DNA of 45,451 nt from Desulfobulbaceae bacterium (GTDB taxonomy: Bacteria > Desulfobacterota > Desulfobulbia > Desulfobulbales > Desulfocapsaceae): positions 1 through 45,451 of the forward strand of contig JAAELB010000436.1 in the NCBI GenBank assembly GCA_024227155.1. Direction: 5' to 3'. The notes under the pieces were generated by a model that saw nothing but the letters and a program-made list of their open reading frames with translations, was not told where the DNA came from and did no database searches. Below, in pieces: positions 1 through 9,656 of this stretch (positions are counted from its first letter, which is position 1; each line of letters starts with the position of its first letter). A program made the translations under genes and the position numbers.

Positions 1-140
1 AAACTTTTTTAGTATCACTGGATAAGTGCCTCGAAGGTCTCACTACGTTCACTATCTGGTGATAACTCTAAGTTTATGATTTCAAAGCGATCTCATAATT
101 TCTTGTTTTTTATTACAGCTTCTATGGAGTAAGGCACTAA
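1..140. repeat. Intergenic repeat family A, copy 1 (may start before the window)
   Basis: This stretch is nearly identical to 10008-10163, apart from a 16-base insertion in the second copy. Both begin AAACTTTTTTAGTATCACTGG and end GGAGTAAGGCACTAA. An internal inverted repeat, TATCACTGGATA (13-24) with TATCTGGTGATA (53-64), can form a stem with two G-T pairs. The outer ends (TTAGT at the left, ACTAA at the right) are complementary for five bases, as expected of a small non-autonomous element. A diverged copy lies near 22201-22310. No coding potential was seen. The sequence between 141 and 222 has no recognisable feature other than the purine-rich ribosome site of the next gene. Confidence 0.85.
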
Positions 141-222
141 TATCTTACGAAGGCAAAATTCAAAAACGTCTCCATGGCAATGTAATGCCGTCTCAAACGC
201 TGACAATTAGAAAGAGGATACA

Positions 223-918
223 ATGACAGAACAATTGGAAATTCCGTCCATGAAGGTAAAAAAGAGTGGTTTTTCAGCCATGCAGGTGCTGGGAATGGTT
301 GTGGGCTCCATGCTTCTTACCCTTGTAGTAACAGTCGTTACCATTAAAATGTTTCTTTTCCCTCCTCCCTTCAAGCCGGTTACCCTTTCAGAAAAAGAAG
401 AGAGCGTCCTTACTGCAAAGCTTGAAACCTTCGAAGGGTTCGGTGGTGCTCCAGCCAGAAAACCGACTACTGAGTACAACAGCGATGGTAGTTTAAAGCC
501 GGAAAAATACAGTGAACAGGGCAGTTCCCGGGAAATCAATTTCACAGAACGTGAACTCAATGCAATGGTCGCTAAAAATACCGATCTTGCTGATAAGGTG
601 GCCCTGGATCTTGCCCAGGATATGATCAGCATTAAACTCCTTATCCCCATGGACCCCGATTTCCCAATGCTTGGTGGAAAAACATTAAAAGTCAAAGCTG
701 GTGCAGAACTCGCCTACAGAAACGGCAGACCTGTGGTCAAGCTCCAAGGTGTCAGTCTCATGGGTGTCCCAATGCCAAACGCCTGGCTTGGGGGAATAAA
801 AAACATCGATCTCATTGATGAATTTGGTAAAGACGAAGGCTTCTGGAAAAGCTTTGCCGACGGTGTAAAGTCCATCGGCGTGGTGGAAGGATTGCTAAAA
901 ATAGAGCTGAAAGAGTAA
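223..918 (+). CDS. Hypothetical protein with one N-terminal membrane anchor
   Basis: A 231-residue protein of unrecognised family. Residues 1-19 are polar, about 20-46 form one strong hydrophobic helix (MQVLGMVVGSMLLTLVV...), and the rest is soluble, with a proline-rich linker and then a mixed alpha/beta-looking domain (about 100-231). This predicts a bitopic inner-membrane protein with its main domain in the periplasm, since the short N-terminus carries several lysines. The start is supported by AAAGAGGA upstream of the ATG. It stands alone between repeat copy 1 and a convergent hairpin, so no operon partner informs its role. Function is not assigned. Confidence 0.8.
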   Translation: MTEQLEIPSMKVKKSGFSAMQVLGMVVGSMLLTLVVTVVTIKMFLFPPPFKPVTLSEKEESVLTAKLETFEGFGGAPARKPTTEYNSDGSLKPEKYSEQGSSREINFTERELNAMVAKNTDLADKVALDLAQDMISIKLLIPMDPDFPMLGGKTLKVKAGAELAYRNGRPVVKLQGVSLMGVPMPNAWLGGIKNIDLIDEFGKDEGFWKSFADGVKSIGVVEGLLKIELKE

Positions 919-920
919 AC

Positions 921-952
921 CCGTGTCACCCTGCCGCTGCAGGGTGACACGG
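921..952. terminator. Perfect 14-bp hairpin between convergent genes
   Basis: CCGTGTCACCCTGC (921-934) pairs perfectly with GCAGGGTGACACGG (939-952) across a four-base loop. It lies directly after the stop of the plus-strand gene and 41 bases before the end of the minus-strand gene, so it can serve both. Neither side has a good T run, so termination may be weak, or the stem may mainly protect the 3' ends. Confidence 0.55.
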
Positions 953-993
953 TTGTAAGCGTTCACCGACCCTTCGAAAGATTACATAACATC

Positions 994-2829
994 TTACGGG
1001 TTCTCTTCAATCTCAATATCTTCTTCTGTTATCGGTGGCAGCCCTGTGGGAGATGTAACAGGTATCTCAAAAGCCCCGTCTGTGCCGTCATACTGAGCTT
1101 GCTGAGCTGGTTGGTCAGCCATCATAATAAGCGATGGATCCAAGGCATTCATCTCCTGCTCCACTCTCTCAATATTTCCTAAAACTTTGGTGCCTATTTC
1201 AACCTCTGGGTATTTTACCAGAATGTCTTTCAGGAGTTTACGGGACTCGATAAGAAGTTTTTTCCTGCTTTCCATATCTGTTGTTTTAGTAAAGCGGATA
1301 AAGAGCTGTGCGGCTTTCTTTCTATCCGCTTTGGCAGCTTCAAGCGCAATTTCACCGATCTTTGCCTCAGCCTTTGTAGAGTACTCCGTATCGAGTAAAT
1401 TTGTAAAAACCTCAATTGCTTCATCATAGCGACTGCCCTTGGCCAACAGCATCCCGTTGTTCCACTGGTGCTGCAGTTCCTGCATTTGAGCCATTTTCTC
1501 CGTTTCTTTGTCAACAGCTTCTGCAAGAAGAAGTTCTTCGTTTTTGGCCTTCACCCCTAACTGCTGCTCTACACTGATTATATCGGTAGGCATAGTTTCA
1601 AGAATCTCCAGGGCCTCCTCAAACTTTTTTTCCCCTTTAAGCCCATCCACTTCGGCCATAAAACCATTGAACCACTTATCTGCAAGCCTGGTGGCTACCT
1701 CTTTTATGAAGTCAGCATTGGAAGAAACCGGGGAATAGGGATAGTTATTAAGAAATTTCTCTGCCTGCCATACAATGTTATAGCCATCCTGTTCTGGAAT
1801 AAATCCTAAAAAATTTCGTAACAGGGCTGAGTATTCTGATAATTCCGGGCTATCCGCCATGGATCTGTCAAGGATAGAGAGTTGTAATTTTGACCACTCC
1901 TCAAGGCGCCCAAGATGTAGATAATCTTCAGAGATTTTTTTATACTGTATTTCCGCTTCTTTATAGTTTCCAGAAGCAGTATACAGGTCCGCCAGCACCT
2001 TTCTAAGAGAGACAAGATCCGTCGCCTGTTCATCGGAGTCTGACATCTGCTCAACCACCTGACGGTAAATATAAGCTGCCTTTTCCTCCTGGTGCAGATA
2101 CATCAAGGCGTTCCCGTACATTATTTTAGTCCTGAGGTGTACCCTTGAAATCTGAAATTCAGGGATCTGTAGCCAGACCTGGATTACCTCCTCAAACTCC
2201 CTGTTACTTGCGTACCGATCAATCAAAGTCTCTAATTGGCCAAGATCAGCACCCTCTTCCCTCTGGGTCCAGCCCATCCCCTGATCACTGGAGTCAGCAA
2301 GTAAGCGACCGCATGAATGTTCAAGAAACCCTATATCATTTTTCTGCAATGACACTATCTCATCATTGCTGATTTCAGCAGCGGTTGATATTTTTTCAGC
2401 TTGAAGCATTTTTGCCCTCAAGTTGCTGTAGCCGTTCAAAACATTCTGCAGCCGGCGAAAACAGCGAACCATCTGCTCCGCATCCTCTTCTGCCAGATCA
2501 ACACCCACGGACTGACTGTCAAGCTCTTTCCAGCGGTCAAGCTTACGACCATATTCAAAGATCCGATCATTGATATAGCCCATGGATGGAAGATTCACCT
2601 CCAGGTCTTCCCCAATAGCACTCTCTTCATTCTGGTCGCCAAGATCCAGGTACGCGGGTCTGGTGATACTTTTAGGTACAGTTTTATCCGGGGAGGAAAC
2701 CGTAATCTGCGACTCTGAGTAGCTGGTGTTAACAGGAGGCGGCGCGATAACCTGTTTTTCCGGGATTGCACAACCAGCCAACCCCACAGTGCCCAAGGCA
2801 AATATTGCACTCCAAATAATTTTCTTCAT
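994..2829 (-). CDS. Outer-membrane-type lipoprotein with helical (TPR-like) repeats
   Basis: A 611-residue protein beginning with a type II signal peptide, lipobox LAGC with the lipidated cysteine at position 20. The mature part is strongly alpha-helical and rich in paired helices that look like degenerate TPR units (for example around NALMYLHQEEKAAYIYRQVV, and a second series near the C-terminus around GSRYDEAIEVFTNLLDTEY). It ends in a low-complexity, Pro/Glu-rich tail. The ribosome site AGGTG precedes the ATG. It lies 57 bases downstream of the penicillin-binding protein gene on the same strand, probably co-transcribed. By analogy with lipoproteins such as LpoA that activate class A PBPs, it could be a PBP partner; that is inference from position and architecture only. 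Confidence 0.8.
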   Translation of the reverse strand: MKKIIWSAIFALGTVGLAGCAIPEKQVIAPPPVNTSYSESQITVSSPDKTVPKSITRPAYLDLGDQNEESAIGEDLEVNLPSMGYINDRIFEYGRKLDRWKELDSQSVGVDLAEEDAEQMVRCFRRLQNVLNGYSNLRAKMLQAEKISTAAEISNDEIVSLQKNDIGFLEHSCGRLLADSSDQGMGWTQREEGADLGQLETLIDRYASNREFEEVIQVWLQIPEFQISRVHLRTKIMYGNALMYLHQEEKAAYIYRQVVEQMSDSDEQATDLVSLRKVLADLYTASGNYKEAEIQYKKISEDYLHLGRLEEWSKLQLSILDRSMADSPELSEYSALLRNFLGFIPEQDGYNIVWQAEKFLNNYPYSPVSSNADFIKEVATRLADKWFNGFMAEVDGLKGEKKFEEALEILETMPTDIISVEQQLGVKAKNEELLLAEAVDKETEKMAQMQELQHQWNNGMLLAKGSRYDEAIEVFTNLLDTEYSTKAEAKIGEIALEAAKADRKKAAQLFIRFTKTTDMESRKKLLIESRKLLKDILVKYPEVEIGTKVLGNIERVEQEMNALDPSLIMMADQPAQQAQYDGTDGAFEIPVTSPTGLPPITEEDIEIEENP

Positions 2830-2886
2830 ATATTTTTCACCTGTTTTCGTTGTCGTTAAACAAATCCCATCCCGTCTTTTTTCCGT

Positions 2887-5800
2887 TTACGGGGTTATCC
2901 AATATGGCTGATATTTTCGTTCCAGAATAAATCGTCCAGAATCTGTAATCTTGCCAAATGTTATAATAGAAGGTTTTTTACGTGCAACATCTGACACGCG
3001 TACAGCCGGTTGCTGCACCAGGCCACCCTGATCTGAATCTACGGCGACATTAACCTGCCCAAGAGCTTTTCTTTTAATGGCGAGACCATAAAACGAAAGA
3101 TCCACCTGGTCAAGCCTGTTGGTGTACTCTTTCTCCTCCACCAGCGCGTTTGCAATTTCTGTCCAGGCAGGCAATGCTCCGGCAGCACCACTTATCCTGC
3201 TGGCTTTCCGTCTCATGGGCTTATTATTATCGAAACCAACATAAACACCAAGGGCATAGCCCCCCTCCAGGGTCACACTAACACCATTTTCACCAACCTC
3301 AGGGACATAGCCTAAAAAGGAACCATTGGTATATCTATTTGCAGTACCTGTTTTGCCAAGTAGAGGTACAGAGAGATTCAAATCTTCAATTTCACCATCA
3401 CCTCCCGTTAATTTGACATTTCTATCTGCATAACGGCCGGTACCAAACTTCACTGTGTTTTCTAAAATTGAGCCCACAGCCAGGCCGGTCTTTACATCAA
3501 CAACCTCATTTTCCACCGCTTGAGGCTGGTAAAGTATTTGTCCATCGGCGGATTCGATTCTGTCGAGAATTGCAAGCGCATCAACAAACTCATCTCCCTG
3601 GGTAAAACCATCAGTCCCACCCTCCACCATCTCACCAAATCTAGTCACGCGACCTGTCACCAACCCTTCATACATCCTTGTTGCCTCAAAAAGAGAGACC
3701 ACATTCGATCCAAGGGGAAAAGATAAAACCGGCTGCAGACTACTGCTGATACCTAGTTCCTTGCTTAACTGTATGAGATAATAAAGGCCAACTGTTGTCC
3801 TGAAATCGTCAACATTTTCCAAAACTTCAAATTCAAAGGGCAGTTTTAACAGAAGTTTTTGATATTCATGTTCCAGTTGTTGGGCCACCTTATCAAAGGC
3901 CGCTACACTCAAACCGCCTTCAAACATAACACTTCCCCAAAATTCCAGAAGCTCTCCTGCTGTCATATCTACCAGATACTCTTGTAGATATGACAGCGGA
4001 ACCGGTGAGATCCCAACCATACTACTCTCACCATGAAGAAAATAAAATACACCGCTACTCTGATGCAAATAGAGTGCGCCACCAGCAAACTCGATATTTT
4101 CAGATGGCGAGTCAGTGGGCAGATCTTGTAAAAACATGCCCCCCATTGCCTTTTCGACTTCTATTTTCACCTGTGCCAGCTCCTGTCTCAACAATTCCAT
4201 CATCAGGTAGTTATGCTCAAGCAGACTCCTTCGCAGGGCATATTCGTCAGCAATATATTTCTTTACAGGCTGTTTTTGGTGTGACAGTTCCATGTCCAAA
4301 CCCTGTCTATATCGCTCATAGTTCAAGCCATAGGCAAGTTCTTTAAGCATGGGATATTCATCCTCCAAACCATCAAAGATAAAATCCGTCTCTACGTTTT
4401 TCACCGCCAGGCCAAAAGCGGCCTGGCGAAGGATTTTTTTGTTTACCTGGATGCCAAAACGATCTCGGATACGTGCTTTATATGACCGATACGGTTCCAG
4501 GGCGCCATCGACAATTTTCGGAGTCAACCCCACCTTCTCGGCAACTTCTCTGAATTCCAGGGGACTTAATTTATCGCATAGCTTTGATAAAAGCCAAACC
4601 GACGCAACATTTTCCGAGCGTACTCCGGCCCAACTCATGGATACCCAGTCGTGGGGACTGTTATGATCAGGCCGGGGATAATACGGTTTACCGTGGTAGA
4701 CAAAAACATTGCGCCTGTTCTTTACTTGATCAGCACTATTCCAGCCAAGTTGAATTGCTGCGGTATACACAAGGGGTTTAAAGGCTGAGCCCATGGTCCT
4801 TTTTGCATGGATTGCCCTATTAAAAAAGCGGTTTTCACTCCCTCCCGCGAGCCCTCGTATTTTTCCGTTCTGAACCACTACAGCTGCACCTTGCAGTACA
4901 GGATACTTTTCAAGTGATAAGGCAACAGCTTCCCCGGCTACTATCTCGCCTTTGACGCTAACCCAAACCCTGTCGCCAACCTTGACCTGCCCCACAAACA
5001 GATCAAGATCCTTTTTCTCAACTTCACTCCATCGATTTCTCTGGTATTTTACCCAGGCTATAACCATCCGTTCAAGGCCAGCCGCATCAACAAAACCGTC
5101 ACCAAGTTTTTTATCAAGACTGATCGACAGTCTGGTATCGCCCCCTTTACCCTCTATAGCTGTAACTGTGCCAAAAATGAAAGCCTCTTTTTTTAAAATG
5201 GAATCACCACTATAATTCAGGGCAGAAAGTTCACCCTGAACCTCATCATGCTTGTAACCGCGCAACCGAACATCAAGCCTTGACAACTCACTGCGAAGAG
5301 CGGAGAGAGTTTTATCCTGAAGCCCCCTTTCAACTGTGGTAATAACCCGTACACCAGAGGTAGCAATATTTGTGACGCCATGACTGTCCAGTGCTTCAAG
5401 AACTTCGGAGGAAGAGACCGCTTCACGAACAAGTTCCATGGCATAGTCAAGGTCAAATCCCACCTTACCGTTTTTAAAATCTATATCTGCTGCGAGAGCC
5501 TCATTGTAAATAAAATCATCAAGCATCCCTGCCCCACGCATTTTACCGAGAACGTATTTTAAGCGTATCTTTGCTCTCTTTTCGGCTAAGGCCTCACCTT
5601 CTGCACTTTTCTTGCGAAAGGGATTATAGTAATTGGGTCTCTTGACACTTCCTGCAATAAATGCACACTCTACGAGTGTCAGCTCCTCAGGCTTTTTATC
5701 AAAAAAATAGCGTGCGGCCACCCCAAGTCCATGGCCGTTGCCACTGACGTAGAACTGGTTGGCATAAAACTCGAATATTTTTTCCTTGGAATAGTGATAC

Positions 5801-6261
5801 TCAAGCCGGAGGGCATAAAGGAGTTCTTTAATTTTTGCTTCATAGGATCGGTCAGTTCTTTTGAAGAGATTCTTGGCTGTTTGCTGCGTTAGAGTACTAC
5901 CACCCTGAACTACCCTGCCCGCCTCAATATTTTTTATCATGGCCCGGCTGATGCCAATAATATCAAAACCAAAATGATCAAAAAACTTATCGTCTTCGGA
6001 AGCCACCAGGGCATTGACAAAGTCCGCCGGAATTTCGCTGTAGCTTACATATTGGCGATGGGCGGTATCAAAGAAGACCCCTAATTTGGTGGTTCCATCA
6101 CCATAAAAAACATGACTCTCCCTACTCAGTATCTTGCGAATATTCTCAAGCTGAATCTCTTCCCCAGGTTCAACAACAATGAGAAAATACAACCAGGCCC
6201 CACATCCAGCCCCGGCAAGGATACAAAGGGTTAAAAAAGTGAAAAATAATTTTTTAAGCAT
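2887..6261 (-). CDS. Class A penicillin-binding protein (GT51 glycosyltransferase + transpeptidase), unusually long
   Basis: A bifunctional peptidoglycan synthase acting on lipid II at the outer face of the inner membrane. Residues about 5-30 form the membrane anchor. The GT51 domain follows, with the catalytic glutamate region EDDKFFDHFGFD (E89) and GGSTLTQQTAKN (120-131). The transpeptidase domain has SxxK in TMGSAFKP (about 492-499), SEN (about 550) and KTGTANRYTNG (about 970). All catalytic motifs are intact. At 1124 residues it is about 250-300 longer than usual PBP1A; the extra length lies mainly between SEN and KTG, roughly residues 590-900, and is rich in helical, charged sequence. 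The TPR-like lipoprotein gene follows at 57 bases, and the gene is divergent from an MltD-like transglycosylase. No strong ribosome site is visible before the ATG. Confidence 0.93.
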   Translation of the reverse strand: MLKKLFFTFLTLCILAGAGCGAWLYFLIVVEPGEEIQLENIRKILSRESHVFYGDGTTKLGVFFDTAHRQYVSYSEIPADFVNALVASEDDKFFDHFGFDIIGISRAMIKNIEAGRVVQGGSTLTQQTAKNLFKRTDRSYEAKIKELLYALRLEYHYSKEKIFEFYANQFYVSGNGHGLGVAARYFFDKKPEELTLVECAFIAGSVKRPNYYNPFRKKSAEGEALAEKRAKIRLKYVLGKMRGAGMLDDFIYNEALAADIDFKNGKVGFDLDYAMELVREAVSSSEVLEALDSHGVTNIATSGVRVITTVERGLQDKTLSALRSELSRLDVRLRGYKHDEVQGELSALNYSGDSILKKEAFIFGTVTAIEGKGGDTRLSISLDKKLGDGFVDAAGLERMVIAWVKYQRNRWSEVEKKDLDLFVGQVKVGDRVWVSVKGEIVAGEAVALSLEKYPVLQGAAVVVQNGKIRGLAGGSENRFFNRAIHAKRTMGSAFKPLVYTAAIQLGWNSADQVKNRRNVFVYHGKPYYPRPDHNSPHDWVSMSWAGVRSENVASVWLLSKLCDKLSPLEFREVAEKVGLTPKIVDGALEPYRSYKARIRDRFGIQVNKKILRQAAFGLAVKNVETDFIFDGLEDEYPMLKELAYGLNYERYRQGLDMELSHQKQPVKKYIADEYALRRSLLEHNYLMMELLRQELAQVKIEVEKAMGGMFLQDLPTDSPSENIEFAGGALYLHQSSGVFYFLHGESSMVGISPVPLSYLQEYLVDMTAGELLEFWGSVMFEGGLSVAAFDKVAQQLEHEYQKLLLKLPFEFEVLENVDDFRTTVGLYYLIQLSKELGISSSLQPVLSFPLGSNVVSLFEATRMYEGLVTGRVTRFGEMVEGGTDGFTQGDEFVDALAILDRIESADGQILYQPQAVENEVVDVKTGLAVGSILENTVKFGTGRYADRNVKLTGGDGEIEDLNLSVPLLGKTGTANRYTNGSFLGYVPEVGENGVSVTLEGGYALGVYVGFDNNKPMRRKASRISGAAGALPAWTEIANALVEEKEYTNRLDQVDLSFYGLAIKRKALGQVNVAVDSDQGGLVQQPAVRVSDVARKKPSIITFGKITDSGRFILERKYQPYWITP

Positions 6262-6461
6262 AATGTCTGTTCAAAAAAGACTACGATTCCTATTTCAACA
6301 TTGCACTGCCTGAGGCCTGAACAACGTATAATTCTTGCATTTAAACGGAACTTCGGTTTTAAATAGTGGCCATCATGTTCTACGCTCCGGTAATAGGAGA
6401 TCCACCTAAAAATTCGTATCAAGGTAGAACGTACAAAATGATATGACTGTACTAAGTTCAT

Positions 6462-6489
6462 GATTATAACTCAATATGCAGTTATGATC
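6462..6489. promoter_or_regulatory. Dyad in the divergent promoter region of PBP and MltD-like genes
   Basis: GATTATAACT (6462-6471) and AGTTATGATC (6480-6489) form an inverted repeat, nine of ten positions matching, with an eight-base spacer. It lies in the 275-base gap between two divergent peptidoglycan genes, 48 bases before the plus-strand start. This fits an operator for a dimeric regulator, but the A+T-rich setting makes chance possible. The rest of the gap shows no clear feature. Confidence 0.35.
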
Positions 6490-6536
6490 TTTGCCATACA
6501 TTTACTTTATCTTTAATAACCTTCACTTTTTTTAAT

Positions 6537-8228
6537 ATGACGAGATATAGCTCACTCAATCTACCAATTCTCTCCCTTTTGATGATTTTCCTTTTTTCTG
6601 GATGTGCCGGGCAAAATCAGCTTTCCTACAAATCTGACACACTGCACCAGCAATTAAAAGGAGCAAACAGCCACGATAGTATCGAAAAAGATCAAGAACT
6701 GGAAGAACTTGATCCACTGATGTGCACAGACGATGAGTTAAATGAACTAGATCGCACCGGAGGCTGGGATGAAAAGACCTCACCCGTGAGCCTTCAGCAG
6801 GAAGAGCAGACTGACTTTAATTTTCCTGTGGTACTCAACAAGCAGGTAAATATGTACCTGAAACTCTTCCAGGGCAGACAGAAAAGACAGTTTGCCAGAT
6901 GGCTTGCTCGGTCAGGTAAATATGTGGCCATGATGGAAAAAGAACTGGAAAAGGCTGGTCTTCCCAAAGATTTAGTCTATCTTGCGATGATTGAGAGTGG
7001 CTATAACCCCCTCGCCTGCTCCAGATCAAAGGCTGTCGGGTTATGGCAGTTTATGAAGGCGACGGGCAGGCAGTATAATTTAAAAGTTGACAAATATGTT
7101 GATGAACGTCGCGACGCCTTTAAATCAACCAGGGCTGCAGTAAACTACCTTGGCGATCTCTACAAGGAATTTGGAGACTGGCACCTCGCGGTGGCCGCAT
7201 ACAATGGAGGACCGGGCAAGGTAAGGAGCGGACTCAGAAGACACAAAGTCTCTACTTTCTGGGATCTGGCCAGCAAAAAACATCTCAGGCTGGAAACAAA
7301 GCGCTATGTGCCAAAACTTATAGCTACCCTGCTTATTGCCAAAGAGCCGAAAAAATACGGTTTTTACAATATTGTTTACCAGGCTCCTATTGAATATGAA
7401 ACCATCACCGTTGGTCCGGGGATGAGTCTTGACGCTATTGCTTTTGTCAGTGACTCCACTAAAAAAGAGATCAAAAATCTCAACCATGAACTGCGAAGGA
7501 GTAAAACCCCTGGCAACGTGACCCGTTACGAAGTTAAAATACCAACGAACAGGGCAGAAATAGCCCAAAAGAACATTTCCAGACTACACAGTATTGTCAG
7601 CACCGGGTACAAAACTCACAAAATACGAAAAGGCGACACCCTCACCAAAGTTTGCAAAAAATACGGTATAAACAAAACAACCATCCTCAAGGTAAATAAC
7701 CTGCGCAGCAGCAAGCTTACAAGGGGCCGGAATCTCCGTATCCCTTATAGCACTATTAGTTACCAGCTTCTTCCGGAGGGCTCATCGGATGCCATGGCTG
7801 CATATAGGGACAACCTGGTTCTCCACAGAATTAAAAGAGGCGACACAATAGGAAAGATTGCAACCCAATACCAAGTTCCCCAGGAAATGATCGTCGCATG
7901 GAACGGCTTGAAAAATGCCCACTCTATCAGGGCCGGACAGCAACTGGCCCTCTATATTGATAATGGCAAAGGAACTACTTTAGTTAATTCGGCTTCTAAA
8001 ACAACTACAACATCACCCTCTAATTATAGTGTCCTCAGGGCTTCAAAGAAAAAGCAGCCTACAAAGGGTCGAGATCCCATTTTTCAGTATTACCATGTGA
8101 AAAATGGCGATTCTCTCTGGACAATATCGAGAAAATTCAGTGCCTCTACCTCTGATATCAAAAAGTGGAATAACCTGAAATCCAACCTTATTCATCCGGG
8201 CTCGACTTTGAAACTGAAAAAAGTATAG
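6537..8228 (+). CDS. mltD: Membrane-bound lytic murein transglycosylase (MltD type) with three LysM domains
   Basis: A 563-residue lipoprotein that cleaves the MurNAc-GlcNAc bond to give 1,6-anhydro ends. The signal peptide ends in LFSGC with the lipidated cysteine at 23. The SLT family 1 domain spans about 115-260: the catalytic glutamate lies in AMIESGYNP (E153), followed by GLWQFM and AYNGGPGKV, all intact. Three LysM peptidoglycan-binding modules follow, at about 360-405 (HKIRKGDTLTKVCKKYGI), 430-475 (HRIKRGDTIGKIATQY) and 518-562 (YHVKNGDSLWTISRKF). E. coli MltD has two LysM, so the third is an extra module. No ribosome site is evident before the ATG, but the next in-frame ATG (residue 16) would destroy the signal peptide. 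It is transcribed alone and followed by a clear terminator. Confidence 0.93.
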   Translation: MTRYSSLNLPILSLLMIFLFSGCAGQNQLSYKSDTLHQQLKGANSHDSIEKDQELEELDPLMCTDDELNELDRTGGWDEKTSPVSLQQEEQTDFNFPVVLNKQVNMYLKLFQGRQKRQFARWLARSGKYVAMMEKELEKAGLPKDLVYLAMIESGYNPLACSRSKAVGLWQFMKATGRQYNLKVDKYVDERRDAFKSTRAAVNYLGDLYKEFGDWHLAVAAYNGGPGKVRSGLRRHKVSTFWDLASKKHLRLETKRYVPKLIATLLIAKEPKKYGFYNIVYQAPIEYETITVGPGMSLDAIAFVSDSTKKEIKNLNHELRRSKTPGNVTRYEVKIPTNRAEIAQKNISRLHSIVSTGYKTHKIRKGDTLTKVCKKYGINKTTILKVNNLRSSKLTRGRNLRIPYSTISYQLLPEGSSDAMAAYRDNLVLHRIKRGDTIGKIATQYQVPQEMIVAWNGLKNAHSIRAGQQLALYIDNGKGTTLVNSASKTTTTSPSNYSVLRASKKKQPTKGRDPIFQYYHVKNGDSLWTISRKFSASTSDIKKWNNLKSNLIHPGSTLKLKKV

Positions 8229-8306
8229 CCTCCCAGCAGCGCATAAAGTGATGTAAGGATTTTTTCGTCATATAGAGCATGACAAAGCTGCATTTAATGC
8301 CTACTT

Positions 8307-8342
8307 TGGTTCGAGTCGCAAAATGTGGCTCGAACCATTTTT
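8307..8342 (+). terminator. Rho-independent terminator after the MltD-like gene
   Basis: TGGTTCGAG (8307-8315) pairs with CTCGAACCA (8329-8337) across a 13-base loop, followed by TTTTT. It lies 79 bases after the mltD stop and 45 bases before the next start, separating the two genes. Confidence 0.75.
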
Positions 8343-8386
8343 CTTTACTCCGTTACATTGAGTTTCAACCCTTCTACACAATATAG

Positions 8387-9598
8387 ATGCTAATGGCAAA
8401 TCCAGACGACGCGCCTTTCCCGGCCCATGAATATGACAGTGATGTTCATACCGTTTCTTTCGGCGACAAAACAATCATCCTTGTGGGTACAGCTCATATC
8501 TCCCAGGAATCTGTTGAACTCGTTCAAACAGTAATTAAACAAGAACTGCCCGACTGTGTCTGTCTGGAGCTTGATGATAAAAGATACCAGGCACTTACCC
8601 AGAAAAAACAGTGGCAGGCCCTAGATCTAAAGACAATTGTCAGGAACAAACAGCTCTCCACCCTGCTGGTTAGCCTGCTTATGGCTTCCTACCAGAAACG
8701 CCTTGGTGGTAAACTTGGCGTAAAACCCGGTGCAGAACTCCTTGCCGCAGCGCAGACTGCAAAAGATCTAAAAATCCCCATATCCCTTTGTGACAGAGAT
8801 GTCCGGATTACCCTTCGACGAGCGTGGAAATCAACATCGTTTTTCAAAAAAGGTTATCTGCTCACCTCACTACTGGCAAGTCTCTTTGATAAAACAGAAA
8901 TCACAGAAGAAAAACTTACGGAACTGAAACAAAAGGATGTGCTCACGGAGTTAATGGACGAAATGGGTGATTCATTGCCCGATTTAAAACGTGTGCTAAT
9001 TGATGAGCGAGACCTTTATCTGGTTGAAAAAATCAAGTCAACTCCGGGTAAACGTATTGTGGCAATAGTTGGCGCAGGCCACGTTGCAGGAATGAAAAAG
9101 AAATTTGAAGAAGATAACAAAGAACTTCTCGCGGAAATAACCAATATTCCGCCCGTGTCAAAGAGCTATAAAATTATTGGCTGGACAATTCCTGCCATAA
9201 TCATAGGTTCCCTGATTACTATCGGAGTACAAAAAGGTGCCGGGGTCGCAGGGGACAACCTGCTCTTCTGGATTCTTGCTAACGGAATCCCAGCATCCAT
9301 TGGCGCCCTCATCGCCTTAGCTCACCCTTTCACCACCATTGGTGCCTTTGCGGCAGCCCCAATTACGAGCCTTACTCCGGTGATTGGCGCAGGCTATGTC
9401 ACAGCCTTTATCCAGGTCCTCGCAAATCCACCTCTCGTAAAAGAATTCGAAACTGCAGGCGATGATATAGGGACTTTTAAAGGATGGTGGAAAAACCGAT
9501 TGTTACGTGTTTTTCTGGTCTTCCTGCTCACCGGTTTTGGCTCTGCCATTGGAACCTGGGTGGGTGGCTATGAAATAGTAAAAAACCTGGTGGGATAA
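8387..9598 (+). CDS. TraB/PrgY (Tiki-like) family membrane protein
   Basis: A 403-residue member of the TraB/PrgY/GumN-related superfamily. The N-terminal domain carries the family signature: GTAHISQES (about 36-44), then the acidic CLELDDKRY (about 64-72), and later IVAIVGAGHVAGM (about 224-236), whose GxGH motif is the second conserved block. The C-terminal part (about 260-400) has four or so hydrophobic helices. In this family PrgY lowers pheromone activity in enterococci and eukaryotic Tiki proteins are metalloproteases; the role in bacteria like this one is unknown, so a membrane protease is only a possibility. The start could be 8387 or the in-frame ATG at 8393; neither has a strong ribosome site. 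YhbY follows 58 bases downstream, possibly in one unit. Confidence 0.85.
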   Translation: MLMANPDDAPFPAHEYDSDVHTVSFGDKTIILVGTAHISQESVELVQTVIKQELPDCVCLELDDKRYQALTQKKQWQALDLKTIVRNKQLSTLLVSLLMASYQKRLGGKLGVKPGAELLAAAQTAKDLKIPISLCDRDVRITLRRAWKSTSFFKKGYLLTSLLASLFDKTEITEEKLTELKQKDVLTELMDEMGDSLPDLKRVLIDERDLYLVEKIKSTPGKRIVAIVGAGHVAGMKKKFEEDNKELLAEITNIPPVSKSYKIIGWTIPAIIIGSLITIGVQKGAGVAGDNLLFWILANGIPASIGALIALAHPFTTIGAFAAAPITSLTPVIGAGYVTAFIQVLANPPLVKEFETAGDDIGTFKGWWKNRLLRVFLVFLLTGFGSAIGTWVGGYEIVKNLVG

Positions 9599-9656
9599 AC
9601 CAGCAACAACTAATCGCTTCAAATGAAGTAATAAAGATAAAGGAAAATATCAGAAG

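Noticed and set aside
207-695. Minus-strand open frame of 162 codons
   Set aside because: It is the shadow of the plus-strand gene at 223-918, with serine-rich composition typical of antisense frames.
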